The translations under genes were made by a program, and so were the position numbers. Of a stretch of DNA of 64,000 nt, positions 56,266 through 64,000 are shown piece after piece (within the stretch, counting starts at the first letter, position 1; the number at the start of each line of letters is the position of its first letter). The stretch spans positions 372,001 through 436,000 of the forward strand of contig CAKMVZ010000001.1 of the NCBI GenBank assembly GCA_928721915.1, written 5' to 3'. This DNA is from an uncultured Clostridia bacterium. Its GTDB lineage: Bacteria > Bacillota > Clostridia > TANB77 > CAG-508. A model generated the notes under the pieces. The model ran no database searches, was not told the DNA's origin, and saw only the letters and a program-made list of their open reading frames with translations.

Positions 56266-56361
56266 GAGAATATGATATAGAAAAACTAGTTACAAATCTA
56301 TTACAAATATTACAAAAATATGTCATATTCTCTTGACATTTTTCAAAAAATGTAATATTCT
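56266..56361 (+). promoter_or_regulatory. ftsA promoter region with inverted repeat and TTACAAAT repeats
   Basis: Arms GAGAATATGA (56266-56275) and TCATATTCTC (56323-56332) enclose three TTACAAAT-type words. Promoter TTGACA (56333-56338) - 17 bp - TATTCT (56356-56361) follows directly. A plausible operator for ftsAZ. Confidence 0.6.
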
Positions 56362-56410
56362 TATCGCAGACAAAAATGAAGAAATAATTATAAAAATTGG
56401 AGGGTTAACT

Positions 56411-57643
56411 TTGGCAGTAGGGGACATAATCGTTGGTATTGATATTGGTACCTCTAAGGTTAGTACAGTTGTTGGAGAAGTTAATAATTTTAGCCAAATA
56501 GAGATAATTTGTAGTACAAATGCCAAGTGTGAAGGAATAAAAAAAGGTGTTATTGTAGATGAGGAAAATATAAGTAATGCCATTTCCAAAACAATTTCGG
56601 AAGCAGAAGAAATTTCAAATTTAAAGATTAATTCTGCATATACTACAATTCCTGGAAAATATGTAACAATTGTACAAAACAGTATCATAAGAGAAACAAA
56701 GGATAAAGTAACAGGTATAACAATAAAAGATGTAACAGAAGCAATAAGACAAGTTAGAGATATCGAGATTCCAGATGACAAAGTATTAATAGACATAGTA
56801 CCAGATAAATTTATTCTTGATGATGGAAAAGTTGTAACTGAACCTATTGGCAAATTCAGTTCAACCCTAACATTAACTGCTCAAATTATTTTAGCAGAAA
56901 AAGAATATAAAAAGAAAATATTTTCTATTTTTAGAAAAGCAGGAATTGAAATCGATGGAATCGTTCCAATTACTCTTGCTGAGAGAAATTTAGTTTTAGA
57001 TGTAAATGAACTAAAAGAAAATATTATGATTTTAGATGTTGGTGCTGGAAATACGGAAATTGGAGTTTTTAGTAATTCTACATTTATTTATAATAATACT
57101 ATAAATCTTGGAGGAGACAATATAACAAGCGATATTGCATATTGTTTAAATATTTCTAGAGAAGAGGCAGACAAGCTTAAAAGACAATATGGATTAGCTT
57201 TAAAGTCTTACATAGATAATGACAATAATATTAGTTTAAATACATGTAAAGAGTTAGATGGAAAAAATAAAATGATTAAAAGCTCTGAGTTAATTGAAAT
57301 TATTGAAGCTAGAATTGAAGAGATATTTACATTAGTAAATAGAGATATAATGGCAAGAGGAATTAAATCTAGCATAAATAGTGTTGTTTTAACAGGAGAA
57401 GGAATAGTAAATATTAGCAAAAGTGATATGGCTGGTAAAATCATTTTAAATATTCCTGTAAAAATTTCAACAGGTAGATTAATTAGTACTATAAAATCTA
57501 CATATAGGACGAGTTATGCTTTAGTTAGATATATTGCTGCAAGACCTTATGCTGATACAGTTGCTAGTAATATAGATACTAAAACAGAAAAACACTTTTT
57601 AAAAGATTTAGTTGGGAAAATTAAGGAATTCTTTTATTCCTAA
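56411..57643 (+). CDS. ftsA: Cell division protein FtsA
   Basis: 410 residues from the TTG at 56411, chosen because GGAGGG lies 7 bases upstream and the protein then starts close to IIVGIDIGTSKVSTVVGE; the ATG-like start at 56333 would lie inside the promoter. Actin-like ATPase: IDIGTSK (phosphate 1), ILDVGAGNTEIG (phosphate 2), VVLTGEG (adenosine). Tethers FtsZ to the membrane; the C-terminal helix (LKDLVGKIKEFFYS) is amphipathic. Confidence 0.93.
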   Translation: MAVGDIIVGIDIGTSKVSTVVGEVNNFSQIEIICSTNAKCEGIKKGVIVDEENISNAISKTISEAEEISNLKINSAYTTIPGKYVTIVQNSIIRETKDKVTGITIKDVTEAIRQVRDIEIPDDKVLIDIVPDKFILDDGKVVTEPIGKFSSTLTLTAQIILAEKEYKKKIFSIFRKAGIEIDGIVPITLAERNLVLDVNELKENIMILDVGAGNTEIGVFSNSTFIYNNTINLGGDNITSDIAYCLNISREEADKLKRQYGLALKSYIDNDNNISLNTCKELDGKNKMIKSSELIEIIEARIEEIFTLVNRDIMARGIKSSINSVVLTGEGIVNISKSDMAGKIILNIPVKISTGRLISTIKSTYRTSYALVRYIAARPYADTVASNIDTKTEKHFLKDLVGKIKEFFYS

Positions 57644-57661
57644 AATTAAAAAGGATTAGGA

Positions 57662-57736
57662 TTGACTCTCAAAGAAAATTCAAAAGACAAAGCAAAAGTA
57701 GAAATGATAAATAAAGGTTTTAAATTTAAAAATTAA
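57662..57736 (+). CDS. Possible 24-codon ORF between ftsA and ftsZ
   Basis: TTG start after AAGGATTAGGA, encoding a Lys-rich 24-residue peptide that ends just before the ftsZ ribosome site. No homology can be judged at this length; it may be chance in AT-rich DNA. Confidence 0.2.
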   Translation: MTLKENSKDKAKVEMINKGFKFKN

Positions 57737-57762
57737 ATATATATTAAAGGAGGATCACCTAA

Positions 57763-58884
57763 ATGATAATGGATATGGATGATATGAATTACATGATGGA
57801 TGGAACAGCAACAATTAAGGTAGTAGGTGTTGGAGGAGCTGGAAATAATGCAGTTAACAGAATGATAGAAGCAGGAATTAAAAATGTAGAGTTTATAGCA
57901 TTAAATACAGATAAACAAGCTCTTAATACATCAAAAGCAGGAACAAAAATGCAAATAGGAGAAAAATTAACTAGAGGACTAGGAGCTGGTGCTAATCCAG
58001 ATATTGGAGCTCAAGCTGCTGAAGAAAGCAAAGCTGAAATAGCAGAAGTTTTAAAAGGCGCAGACATGGTTTTTGTTACAGCTGGAATGGGCGGAGGAAC
58101 AGGAACAGGTGCTGCACCAATAGTTGCAGAAACTGCAAAGAGTTTAGGAATTTTAACAATAGGAGTTGTTACTAAACCATTTACTTTTGAAGGAAAGAAA
58201 AGATTAGCTCAAGCTGAAAGAGGTATTGTTGCTTTAAAAGGAAAAGTAGATACTTTAGTTGTAATTCCAAATGATAAATTATTACAAGTAATTGATAGAA
58301 AAACATCAATTATTGAAGCTTTCAGAATGGCAGATGATGTTTTAAGACAAGGTGTTCAAGGAATTTCAGATTTAATTGCAGTTCCAGGTCTTATTAATCT
58401 TGATTTTGCTGATGTTAAAACAATTATGTTAAATCAAGGTATGGCTCACATGGGTGTTGGTACTGGTAGTGGTGAAAATAGAGCAGAAGATGCTGCAAAA
58501 CAAGCTATCCAAAGTCCATTATTAGAAACATCTATAGAAGGTGCAAGAGGTGTTATTATAAATATTACTGGTGGAAGTGATGTTGGATTATTAGAAGCAA
58601 ATACTGCTGCTGAATTAATTCAACGCAGTGCAGATCCAGAAGCAAATATCATTTTTGGTACTGTTACTGATGACTCAATGGGAGATGAAATCCAAATTAC
58701 AGTTATTGCTACTGGATTTGAAAAAGAAGAAGAAAAATCAAAAGGCATTCCTGGATATGAAAATATAGTTGCAGATGCTTGGAGAAAGAGAAACAATCAA
58801 GCTTCATCTTCTGTTCAAGATAATAATCCAAATGACTTAGATATTCCTACATTTTTAAGAAAAAATAAAATGGGAAATAAGTAA
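57763..58884 (+). CDS. ftsZ: Cell division protein FtsZ
   Basis: 373 residues. Tubulin-like GTPase: VVGVGGAGNNAVNRM near 22-36, the signature GGGTGTGAAPIVAE near 108-121, the T7 loop NLDFADVKTIM, and a C-terminal peptide DLDIPTFLRKN that binds FtsA and other partners. Strong AAAGGAGG site. No CGG and no frame break in this highly expressed gene. Confidence 0.97.
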   Translation: MIMDMDDMNYMMDGTATIKVVGVGGAGNNAVNRMIEAGIKNVEFIALNTDKQALNTSKAGTKMQIGEKLTRGLGAGANPDIGAQAAEESKAEIAEVLKGADMVFVTAGMGGGTGTGAAPIVAETAKSLGILTIGVVTKPFTFEGKKRLAQAERGIVALKGKVDTLVVIPNDKLLQVIDRKTSIIEAFRMADDVLRQGVQGISDLIAVPGLINLDFADVKTIMLNQGMAHMGVGTGSGENRAEDAAKQAIQSPLLETSIEGARGVIINITGGSDVGLLEANTAAELIQRSADPEANIIFGTVTDDSMGDEIQITVIATGFEKEEEKSKGIPGYENIVADAWRKRNNQASSSVQDNNPNDLDIPTFLRKNKMGNK

Positions 58885-58894
58885 GAGTTTAAAA

Positions 58895-58926
58895 AAATTC
58901 CGGCGCTAGCCGGAATTTAATTTTTT
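58895..58926 (+). terminator. Terminator after ftsZ
   Basis: AAATTCCGGC-GCTA-GCCGGAATTT, then AATTTTTT. Confidence 0.9.
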
Positions 58927-58999
58927 AAAATATTTAATTTTTGAAATGTAATTAAGATTTTTACTAATGTCAGAATTTATATTTTATAATTATTATATT

Positions 59000-59171
59000 T
59001 TTAGAGTATAGTTAAAATTTCACTCCTATTTAAAATTTTTTCCATTATAGAGTATAGTTAAAATTCTCTAACTCTATTTAAAACTTTTTCTATTATAGAG
59101 TATAGTTAAAGTTCCCTAACTTTATTTAAAATTTTTTCTATTATAGAGTGTAATTAAAATTCTGGTTTTAT
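59000..59171. repeat. Tandem repeats of about 46-48 bp behind ftsZ
   Basis: Four copies of a TTATAGAGTATAGTTAAAATT-type unit begin at about 59002, 59048, 59096 and 59144 (spacing 46, 48, 48). Each complete unit contains TAGAGT...ACTCTA inverted arms. The last copy is truncated at the end of the minus-strand GT-C gene. No spacers, no ORF. Confidence 0.75.
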
Positions 59172-60669
59172 TTATAAATTAATTTTATAAATTGCAAATT
59201 CTTCTAATGATAGGAATGTTTTATCAGATGTAAATACTGGATATGCAAGGTTTTGATCTTGTAATTTATTTATAAAATCTCTGTCCTCAACATCTTCATA
59301 CATATTATATGGAGTAAAAATATAATAAATTTCTTTATTTTCTCCAAAAATTTTTCTTAAATCTTCTATATTAAAACTTTTTTGTAAGTCTGAAGTTATA
59401 CTTTCATCCCAGGTTATAAATGTATAATATTCTTCTGATTGTAAATAGTAAAATTTTGAATTATTTTTTATATAAGGTATTATACTTGTTGTAAACTCAG
59501 GTTGTCTTGCTGTTATAAAAATGCTATTTTCTTCTGTATTTTCATTAATATAATTTGCAGTTTGATAGCTTGTAGAATAGTTATATAATATTTCTTTAGT
59601 TAAAAAACTAATACTGGACATTACATTAAACGTCATAAAAATTATAAAAGATATTTTTATACAATTATTAACTCTTTTATTGTGAGGCTTATTATTTGCA
59701 TTAATCCATACGAAAAACATTAATACAAATATTATAGTACCGTGATTTTTGGTTAGAAATACCTAAACTAAAAATGAAAACATAAATAAACAATTGCCAT
59801 AAAAATATAATTAAAAATTCTATAAAAGATTTTGTATATTCTTTTGCAACAAATATTATATATACACATATTGCAACTATAATTATAGCTTTAAAAATAA
59901 ATATATTATATATAATAGGGTAATTTGTTATTATCATATTATACATTTGAATTAGTATTTTTAAAGGAGATAAAGAACTGTCATCTCCGCTTCTATTTGA
60001 GCCAATAGTTTGGTTTGATGTAAGAGAATTAAGTATAGGTAAAGCTGTAATAAATAAAAGAACTGCAGTTAATATAAAACTTAAAATATATTTTTTATTT
60101 TGAGCTTTTGAATTTTCTTTCCTTGTTTTAAAAATATCTATATAAAATTCTAAAAGCAAAATTCCTACCATTCCAAGCATTAGAGTATGAGTATTCGCTA
60201 AAAGTACTATAGATAAAATATATCTAAAAGGTTTTTCTTTTCTATCTTTATAAAATAAGGCAATTAAGGAAATAGCCAGCGGAATAAGAGCATAACATCT
60301 AGCAATTACTGGGTATTGATAAATAAGTGGTAAAGAAAAAGTAAATAAAACTTTTTGATATAATTTTAAAGGTGATTTTAGATTAATTATTATTACTGCA
60401 ATTAGGCAAATAAACCAGCTTATAATATTTTGTGTAATATAGGGAAGACCTAATTTTGCAAAAGGCATTATTATTAAATACCATAAAATAAAATGCCCTT
60501 CATATTTTAATTGAGAAAATAATTCTGCAAAATTTAAATCTCTTGCTATAAGCCAACTTTGAGCCTCATCTCTCCAAGGTTCATGAAAGAATATCATTGT
60601 AAATGAAATAATTCCCCAAGCTATAATTAAAACTAAATTAATTTTATTTTCTTTAAGCCATTTTTTCAT
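59172..60669 (-). CDS. GT-C family membrane glycosyltransferase (one CGG +1 site)
   Basis: 498 residues from the ATG at 60669 (GGAG upstream) after skipping C at 59742. About ten membrane segments with an early acidic motif (HEPWRDEAQSW, about 29-39) as in lipid-phosphosugar-using GT-C enzymes. The join reads SLGISNQKS-GTIIFVLMFFVWINANN. The extracytoplasmic C-terminal domain (last ~150 residues) is only reached after the shift. The substrate is unknown; the preceding FAD enzyme overlaps its start by 17 bp, suggesting joint function in a cell-surface glycan. Confidence 0.82.
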
Positions 60670-62234
60670 TTGTTTCTCCTTTAATTTCATGATATTCTTG
60701 TTCTGTATTTACATTCCAAATATTACTTTTATCTAAAATACCTTCTTTTATATTTTTTACTGCTTCAAATGCTGTAACCATAGAATGATCCATATTATTG
60801 TATCTATGTTGACCATTTCTTCCTATGCAATATAAATTATTAAATTTGTCTAAGTATTTAATTAATTTATCAATTTCATTATATGTATCAAAATAAGCAG
60901 GATAGGCTTTTTTAACTTTTTCTCTATGAAAATCTAATACATCTTGTTTTTCAATAATATTTATTTTACATAATTCATCAATAGCAAAATGAGAAAATTC
61001 TTCATCACTCATATTCCAATATTTATCGCCTTCTTTACATGTATATTCAATTCCAATCCAAACAGTATTTTTAGCGTCTTTTAACATGTAAGGTGACCAA
61101 TTATTGAAAATTTGAAGTCTAAGCATTTTTACTTGTGGTTCTTGAATGTAAATCCAACAATCTGGAACGATATTTCCAAGAGTTTTTATTTTAGTTTCAT
61201 TTTTTAATTTTAATTTATTTACCAAAACTCCAACTGTTTGAAAATCAACATAAGGTAGACCTTTTGCAATATTTAATATATCTTCAGGAACTTTAGTTTC
61301 TTTGATTCCTAAAGTTAAATCTTTAATAGGCATAGAAGAGATAAAAATATCTCCATCTATAGTAATCTCTTTTTCATTATGTTCTGCTATAACACTTTTT
61401 ACTTCATTATTTTGCACAATAATATTTTTTACAGAATAATTTTTTAAAATTTTTCCACCTAAGTCTTCATATTTTTTAGCTAAAGTTTCCCAAAGTTGAC
61501 CGTGGACCATATTTTGGGTACCAGAACTGTTCTATTAAAGAAGTTTCAACTTGTTTTGTTTTTCCTTTTTTAAATATTTTTGAAAAAGCGTCTTTTAAAA
61601 CTGCGCTTATTGAAACACCTTTAACTCTTTGCGCACCCCAGTCAGCAGAAATCTCTTTTGGAGATCTTCCCCAAAGTTTTTCTGTATATTTTTCAAAAAA
61701 CATGCTATATAAAACTTTTCCAAAACGATTAATATAAAAATTTTCTAAAGAATCTTCTTTTTTCTTTATAAATATTGTTTTTAAATAGCTAAATCCAGCT
61801 TTAATAGTTCTAAAAAGTCCCATATTAGTAAATGTTTTTAGCTTTAAACTAATAGGGTAATCAAAAAATTTTTTTAAATAATAAATTCTAGATACTCTAT
61901 TTCTTACAAGCATAACAGTGTCATCTTTTTCAGGATTAGGACCATTTTTACTAAGAGGTTTTTCTCTGTTTAAAATTTCATCATCAAAAGAATTTTTACC
62001 TTGAATAGGCATTAAATCTTCCCAAAATTTCATAACTTTTTCATCTTTTGAGAAAAATCTATGACCTCCAATATCCATTCTATTTCCATTATATTTTACT
62101 GTTTTTGAAATTCCACCTATATCATTACTTTCTTCTAAAATAGTTACATCATATTTTTTTGATTTATCTTTTAATAACTCATATCCAGCAGTTAAGCCGG
62201 CTGGACCGGCTCCAATAATAATTACTTTTTTCAT
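60653..62234 (-). CDS. FAD-dependent oxidoreductase, UDP-galactopyranose mutase/amine-oxidase-like (one CGG +1 site)
   Basis: 526 residues from the ATG at 62234 (GAAGGACAT upstream; the longer ORF to 62351 would run into the spoIIGA promoter). FAD-binding IIIGAGPAGLTAGYEL (about 5-20), ESNDIGGISKTVKYNGNRMDIGGHRFFS, KLWGRSPKEISADWGAQR. The join at C 61502 reads FWYPKYGP-GQLWETLAKKYEDLGG, a typical UGM/protoporphyrinogen-oxidase-like block with conserved Gly. Ends IGRNGQHRYNNMDHSM. It may act on a sugar or a lipid-linked glycan with the GT-C protein. Confidence 0.85.
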
Positions 62235-62330
62235 TTGATTTTTATGTCCTTCTATTTTTATATAAAAATCATAATATAAATTAAGAAAAAAATCAATCAT
62301 TTTGTTAGATAGAGTAGAAAATTTTTTTCG

Positions 62331-62378
62331 TTCGACAACAGGTTGTGACAAATTTCGACATAGGGTAAAGAGTATAAT
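62331..62378 (+). promoter_or_regulatory. spoIIG-type promoter with Spo0A boxes
   Basis: Spo0A boxes TTCGACAA (62331-62338) and TTCGACAT (62354-62361), both in the same orientation. -35-like GTGACA (62345-62350), a 22-bp spacer and TATAAT (62373-62378). B. subtilis spoIIG likewise has an overlong 22-bp SigA spacer activated by Spo0A. Confidence 0.8.
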
Positions 62379-62440
62379 AAGTTTACAAAACTAAAGACTA
62401 AAAGACTAAAGCATATTAAACAAAAATTGGAGGGCTTTGA

Positions 62441-63352
62441 TTGACAATATATGTTGATGTAGTTTTTATAGAAAATTTATTGATAAATTACATAATTTTA
62501 TGTGCAACAGCAATTATTGCTAAAAATAAAATTCATTTTTTAAAATTTTTATTAGCAAGTAGTTTTGGAAGTTTATATGCAATTTTAAATTATATTATAA
62601 GTTTATCAAATTTAGAAAATATCTTTTTAAAACTATTTATATCAAGCTTTATGATTTTAATTTCATTTGATAATAAAAAAATAAAAGTATTTTTTAAAAA
62701 TCTAATAATGTTTTATTTAACATCATTTACTTTTGGTGGAGCTGCATTTATGCTTTTATTTTTTGTAAGTCCAGAAAGTGTAATCTATGAAAATGGACGT
62801 TTTATTGGAACATATCCACTAAAGATTACAATTTATGGAGGAATTTTAGGATTTATAATAATTACTTTAGTTGCAAAATTTATAAAAAATAAATTTTCAA
62901 ATACATTATGTGATTTAGAAATATTTTTTAAAGGAAAAGTAATAAAACTTAAAACATTAGTAGATTCAGGTAATTTATTAAAAGAACCTATTAGTAATCA
63001 AGATGTAATCGTAGTTCAAAAGTCTAGTTTAGAAGATTTGATAGATAAAAAAATATTAAATGAAGCAACTTCAATGATTAAAGGAAGTTTAATAGGGGAT
63101 ATGAGTAAAGAACTTTATGAATATAAATTTAAAGTAATTCCGTTTTCTTCTTTAGGTAATGAAAATGGAGTTTTAATTGGATTTAAACCTGATTACATAA
63201 AGATTTATAGCGATGAAGAAATTATAAAAAAGGATGTGATAATTGGAATTTATGATGGGGCTTTAAGTAAAACAAATTTATATACAAGTTTGATTGGTCT
63301 TGGTTGCTTTAAAAAGGAGGGTATGAAAGATGAGTATATTACAAGTACTTAA
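62441..63352 (+). CDS. spoIIGA: Sigma-E processing peptidase SpoIIGA
   Basis: 303 residues: five membrane segments in the first half (TIYVDVVFIENLLINYIIL at the start), then an aspartyl protease-like domain with LVDSGNLLKEPISNQDV (DSGN). It cleaves the pro-sequence of SigE in the mother cell. TTG start after GGAGGG. Overlaps sigE by 23 bp. Confidence 0.93.
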   Translation: MTIYVDVVFIENLLINYIILCATAIIAKNKIHFLKFLLASSFGSLYAILNYIISLSNLENIFLKLFISSFMILISFDNKKIKVFFKNLIMFYLTSFTFGGAAFMLLFFVSPESVIYENGRFIGTYPLKITIYGGILGFIIITLVAKFIKNKFSNTLCDLEIFFKGKVIKLKTLVDSGNLLKEPISNQDVIVVQKSSLEDLIDKKILNEATSMIKGSLIGDMSKELYEYKFKVIPFSSLGNENGVLIGFKPDYIKIYSDEEIIKKDVIIGIYDGALSKTNLYTSLIGLGCFKKEGMKDEYITST

Positions 63353-64000
63353 AAATAAAATTTTAAAATTATGGAGAAAGTTTTTTAAAAGAAATAAAAT
63401 TCTTAAATTCCCTATATTTTATATAAATGGAAGTCAAACCCTGCCACCACCATTAGAACCATTAGAAGAAGAAAAAATTTTAAATAGATTAGGAGATGAT
63501 GATAATGAAGAAGCAAAACAAATTCTTGCACAAAGGAACTTGAGATTAGTAGTCTATATTGCTAAAAAATTTGAAAATACTGGAATGGATTTAGAAGATT
63601 TAATTTCAGTTGGAACTATAGGTCTTATGAAAGCTATAAATACTTTTAATACTGATAAGAATATAAAACTTGCAACATATGCTTCGAGATGTATAGAAAA
63701 TGAAATTTTAATGCAATTAAGACGAAGGTCTAAGATAAAAACAGAAGTATCAATTGATGAGCCTTTAAATAAAGATGGAGATGGAAATGAGCTATTGCTT
63801 TCAGATGTTCTAGGAACAGAAGCAGATATTACATCAAAGAGAATCGAAGAGGAGGTGGATAGAGATTTATTAAGGGCAGCAATTGAAAAGTTAAGCGAAA
63901 GAGAAAAGGAAATAATGGAGCTTAGGTTTGGAGTTGACTTAAGTGGAAAAGAAAAAACACAAAAAGAAGTAGCAGATAAATTACGGAATTTCCCAAAGTT
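63330..64000 (+). CDS. sigE: Sporulation sigma factor SigE (3' end outside window; one CGG +1 site)
   Basis: The ATG at 63330 (GGAGGG upstream, inside spoIIGA) opens pro-SigE: a pro-sequence, YINGSQTLPPPLEPLEEE, region 2 (NLRLVVYIAKKFENTGMDLEDLISVGTIGLMKAI), and region 4 (LSEREKEIMELRFGVD). At the CGG with C at 63984 the frame breaks inside the region 4.2 helix-turn-helix: TQKEVADKL-GISQS, where Gly is the invariant turn residue. The window ends 16 bases later, so the restored frame can be followed for only five codons. Confidence 0.9.
   Translation, partial: MSILQVLKNKILKLWRKFFKRNKILKFPIFYINGSQTLPPPLEPLEEEKILNRLGDDDNEEAKQILAQRNLRLVVYIAKKFENTGMDLEDLISVGTIGLMKAINTFNTDKNIKLATYASRCIENEILMQLRRRSKIKTEVSIDEPLNKDGDGNELLLSDVLGTEADITSKRIEEEVDRDLLRAAIEKLSEREKEIMELRFGVDLSGKEKTQKEVADKLRNFPK

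Noticed and set aside
59000..59171. CRISPR array
   Set aside because: The units are contiguous with no unique spacers, and no cas genes are nearby.
1680..63986. Sequencing or assembly error as the cause of the extra C
   Set aside because: Errors cannot know reading frame or coding strand. The extra base is always in phase, always on the coding strand (plus and minus genes), and never in the eight GC-balanced genes or at CGG spanning two codons. Independent read data would still be a worthwhile test.
1680..63986. Simple reassignment of CGG to another amino acid
   Set aside because: A three-base reassignment would leave the frame unchanged, but the downstream homology is in the +1 frame at every site.
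1680..63986. Group I/II introns, inteins or other insertions at the breaks
   Set aside because: Only one base is in excess at each place.
1..64000. tRNA or rRNA genes, including a candidate four-base Gly tRNA
   Set aside because: I looked for T-loop-like GTTCRANNC cores with flanking stems and saw none; the decoding tRNA must be encoded elsewhere.

Overview
The window is about 64 kb of very AT-rich DNA (coding third positions almost all A/T, Arg almost always AGA). It comes from a spore-forming anaerobic Firmicute, most likely an uncultured gut-type clostridium. Evidence: SigH, SpoIIGA-SigE, CotJABC, a SpoVD-like PBP with a PASTA domain, class III ribonucleotide reductase, a flavodiiron protein with rubredoxin, GatCAB and sortase B. 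I found no rRNA, tRNA or CRISPR.

Layout. 0-5 kb: end of a sensor kinase, a glycosyltransferase-51, sigH, a thioredoxin-fold protein, then mraZ-rsmH-ftsL. 5-8 kb: an atypical TPM/TPM/LemA module. 8-10 kb: spoVD-like PBP on the minus strand. 10-18 kb: flavodiiron/rubredoxin, then murE-mraY-ftsW-murG. 18-31 kb: topA, trmFO, gatCAB, a Crp/Fnr regulator and nrdDG, with single-gene cassettes between them. 31-39.5 kb: a repeat-rich locus with two DUF4143 ATPases and three near-identical pilin-like genes. 40-46 kb: aldo/keto reductase, BclA-like protein, sortase B with its substrate, cotJABC. 46-51 kb: htrA, a pilin-like gene, rnhB, pdp, an M18 peptidase. 52-59 kb: murA-divIB-two DUF881 genes-sbp-ftsA-ftsZ. 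59-62 kb: a GT-C glycosyltransferase and an FAD oxidoreductase on the minus strand. 62.4-64 kb: spoIIGA-sigE.

The main discovery is a systematic recoding signal. In 18 AT-rich genes, many of them essential, the frame breaks 26 times. Every break is the same: an in-frame CGG whose C must be skipped so that the following GGN is read as glycine (equivalently, CGGN acts as a four-base Gly codon). The restored residue is often an invariant Gly (PBP 'PGSTFK', MurA 'PGGC', RNase HII 'LAGPV', FtsW, MraY, SigH, SigE). The rule holds on both strands, always in phase, after 17 different preceding codons. I found no in-frame CGG used as Arg in this gene class.

Eight genes with a different, more GC-balanced codon usage (5228-8109, 10419, 20497, 22591, 26865, 41763) use CGG 14 times as an ordinary in-frame Arg codon and never show the break. 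They look acquired. Their coexistence with the CGG-shifting class is the main puzzle.

Other points of interest: a two-hairpin mRNA leader with perfectly complementary 8-nt loops (41665-41739); a G+C-rich, NNC-codon-rich segment at the end of one pilin-like gene that resembles a diversity-generating retroelement target; an 18-bp palindrome at the start of all three pilin-like transcripts; a 19-bp-spacer MerR-type promoter; a spoIIG-like promoter with Spo0A boxes and a 22-bp spacer; MraZ boxes; and tandem repeats behind ftsZ.
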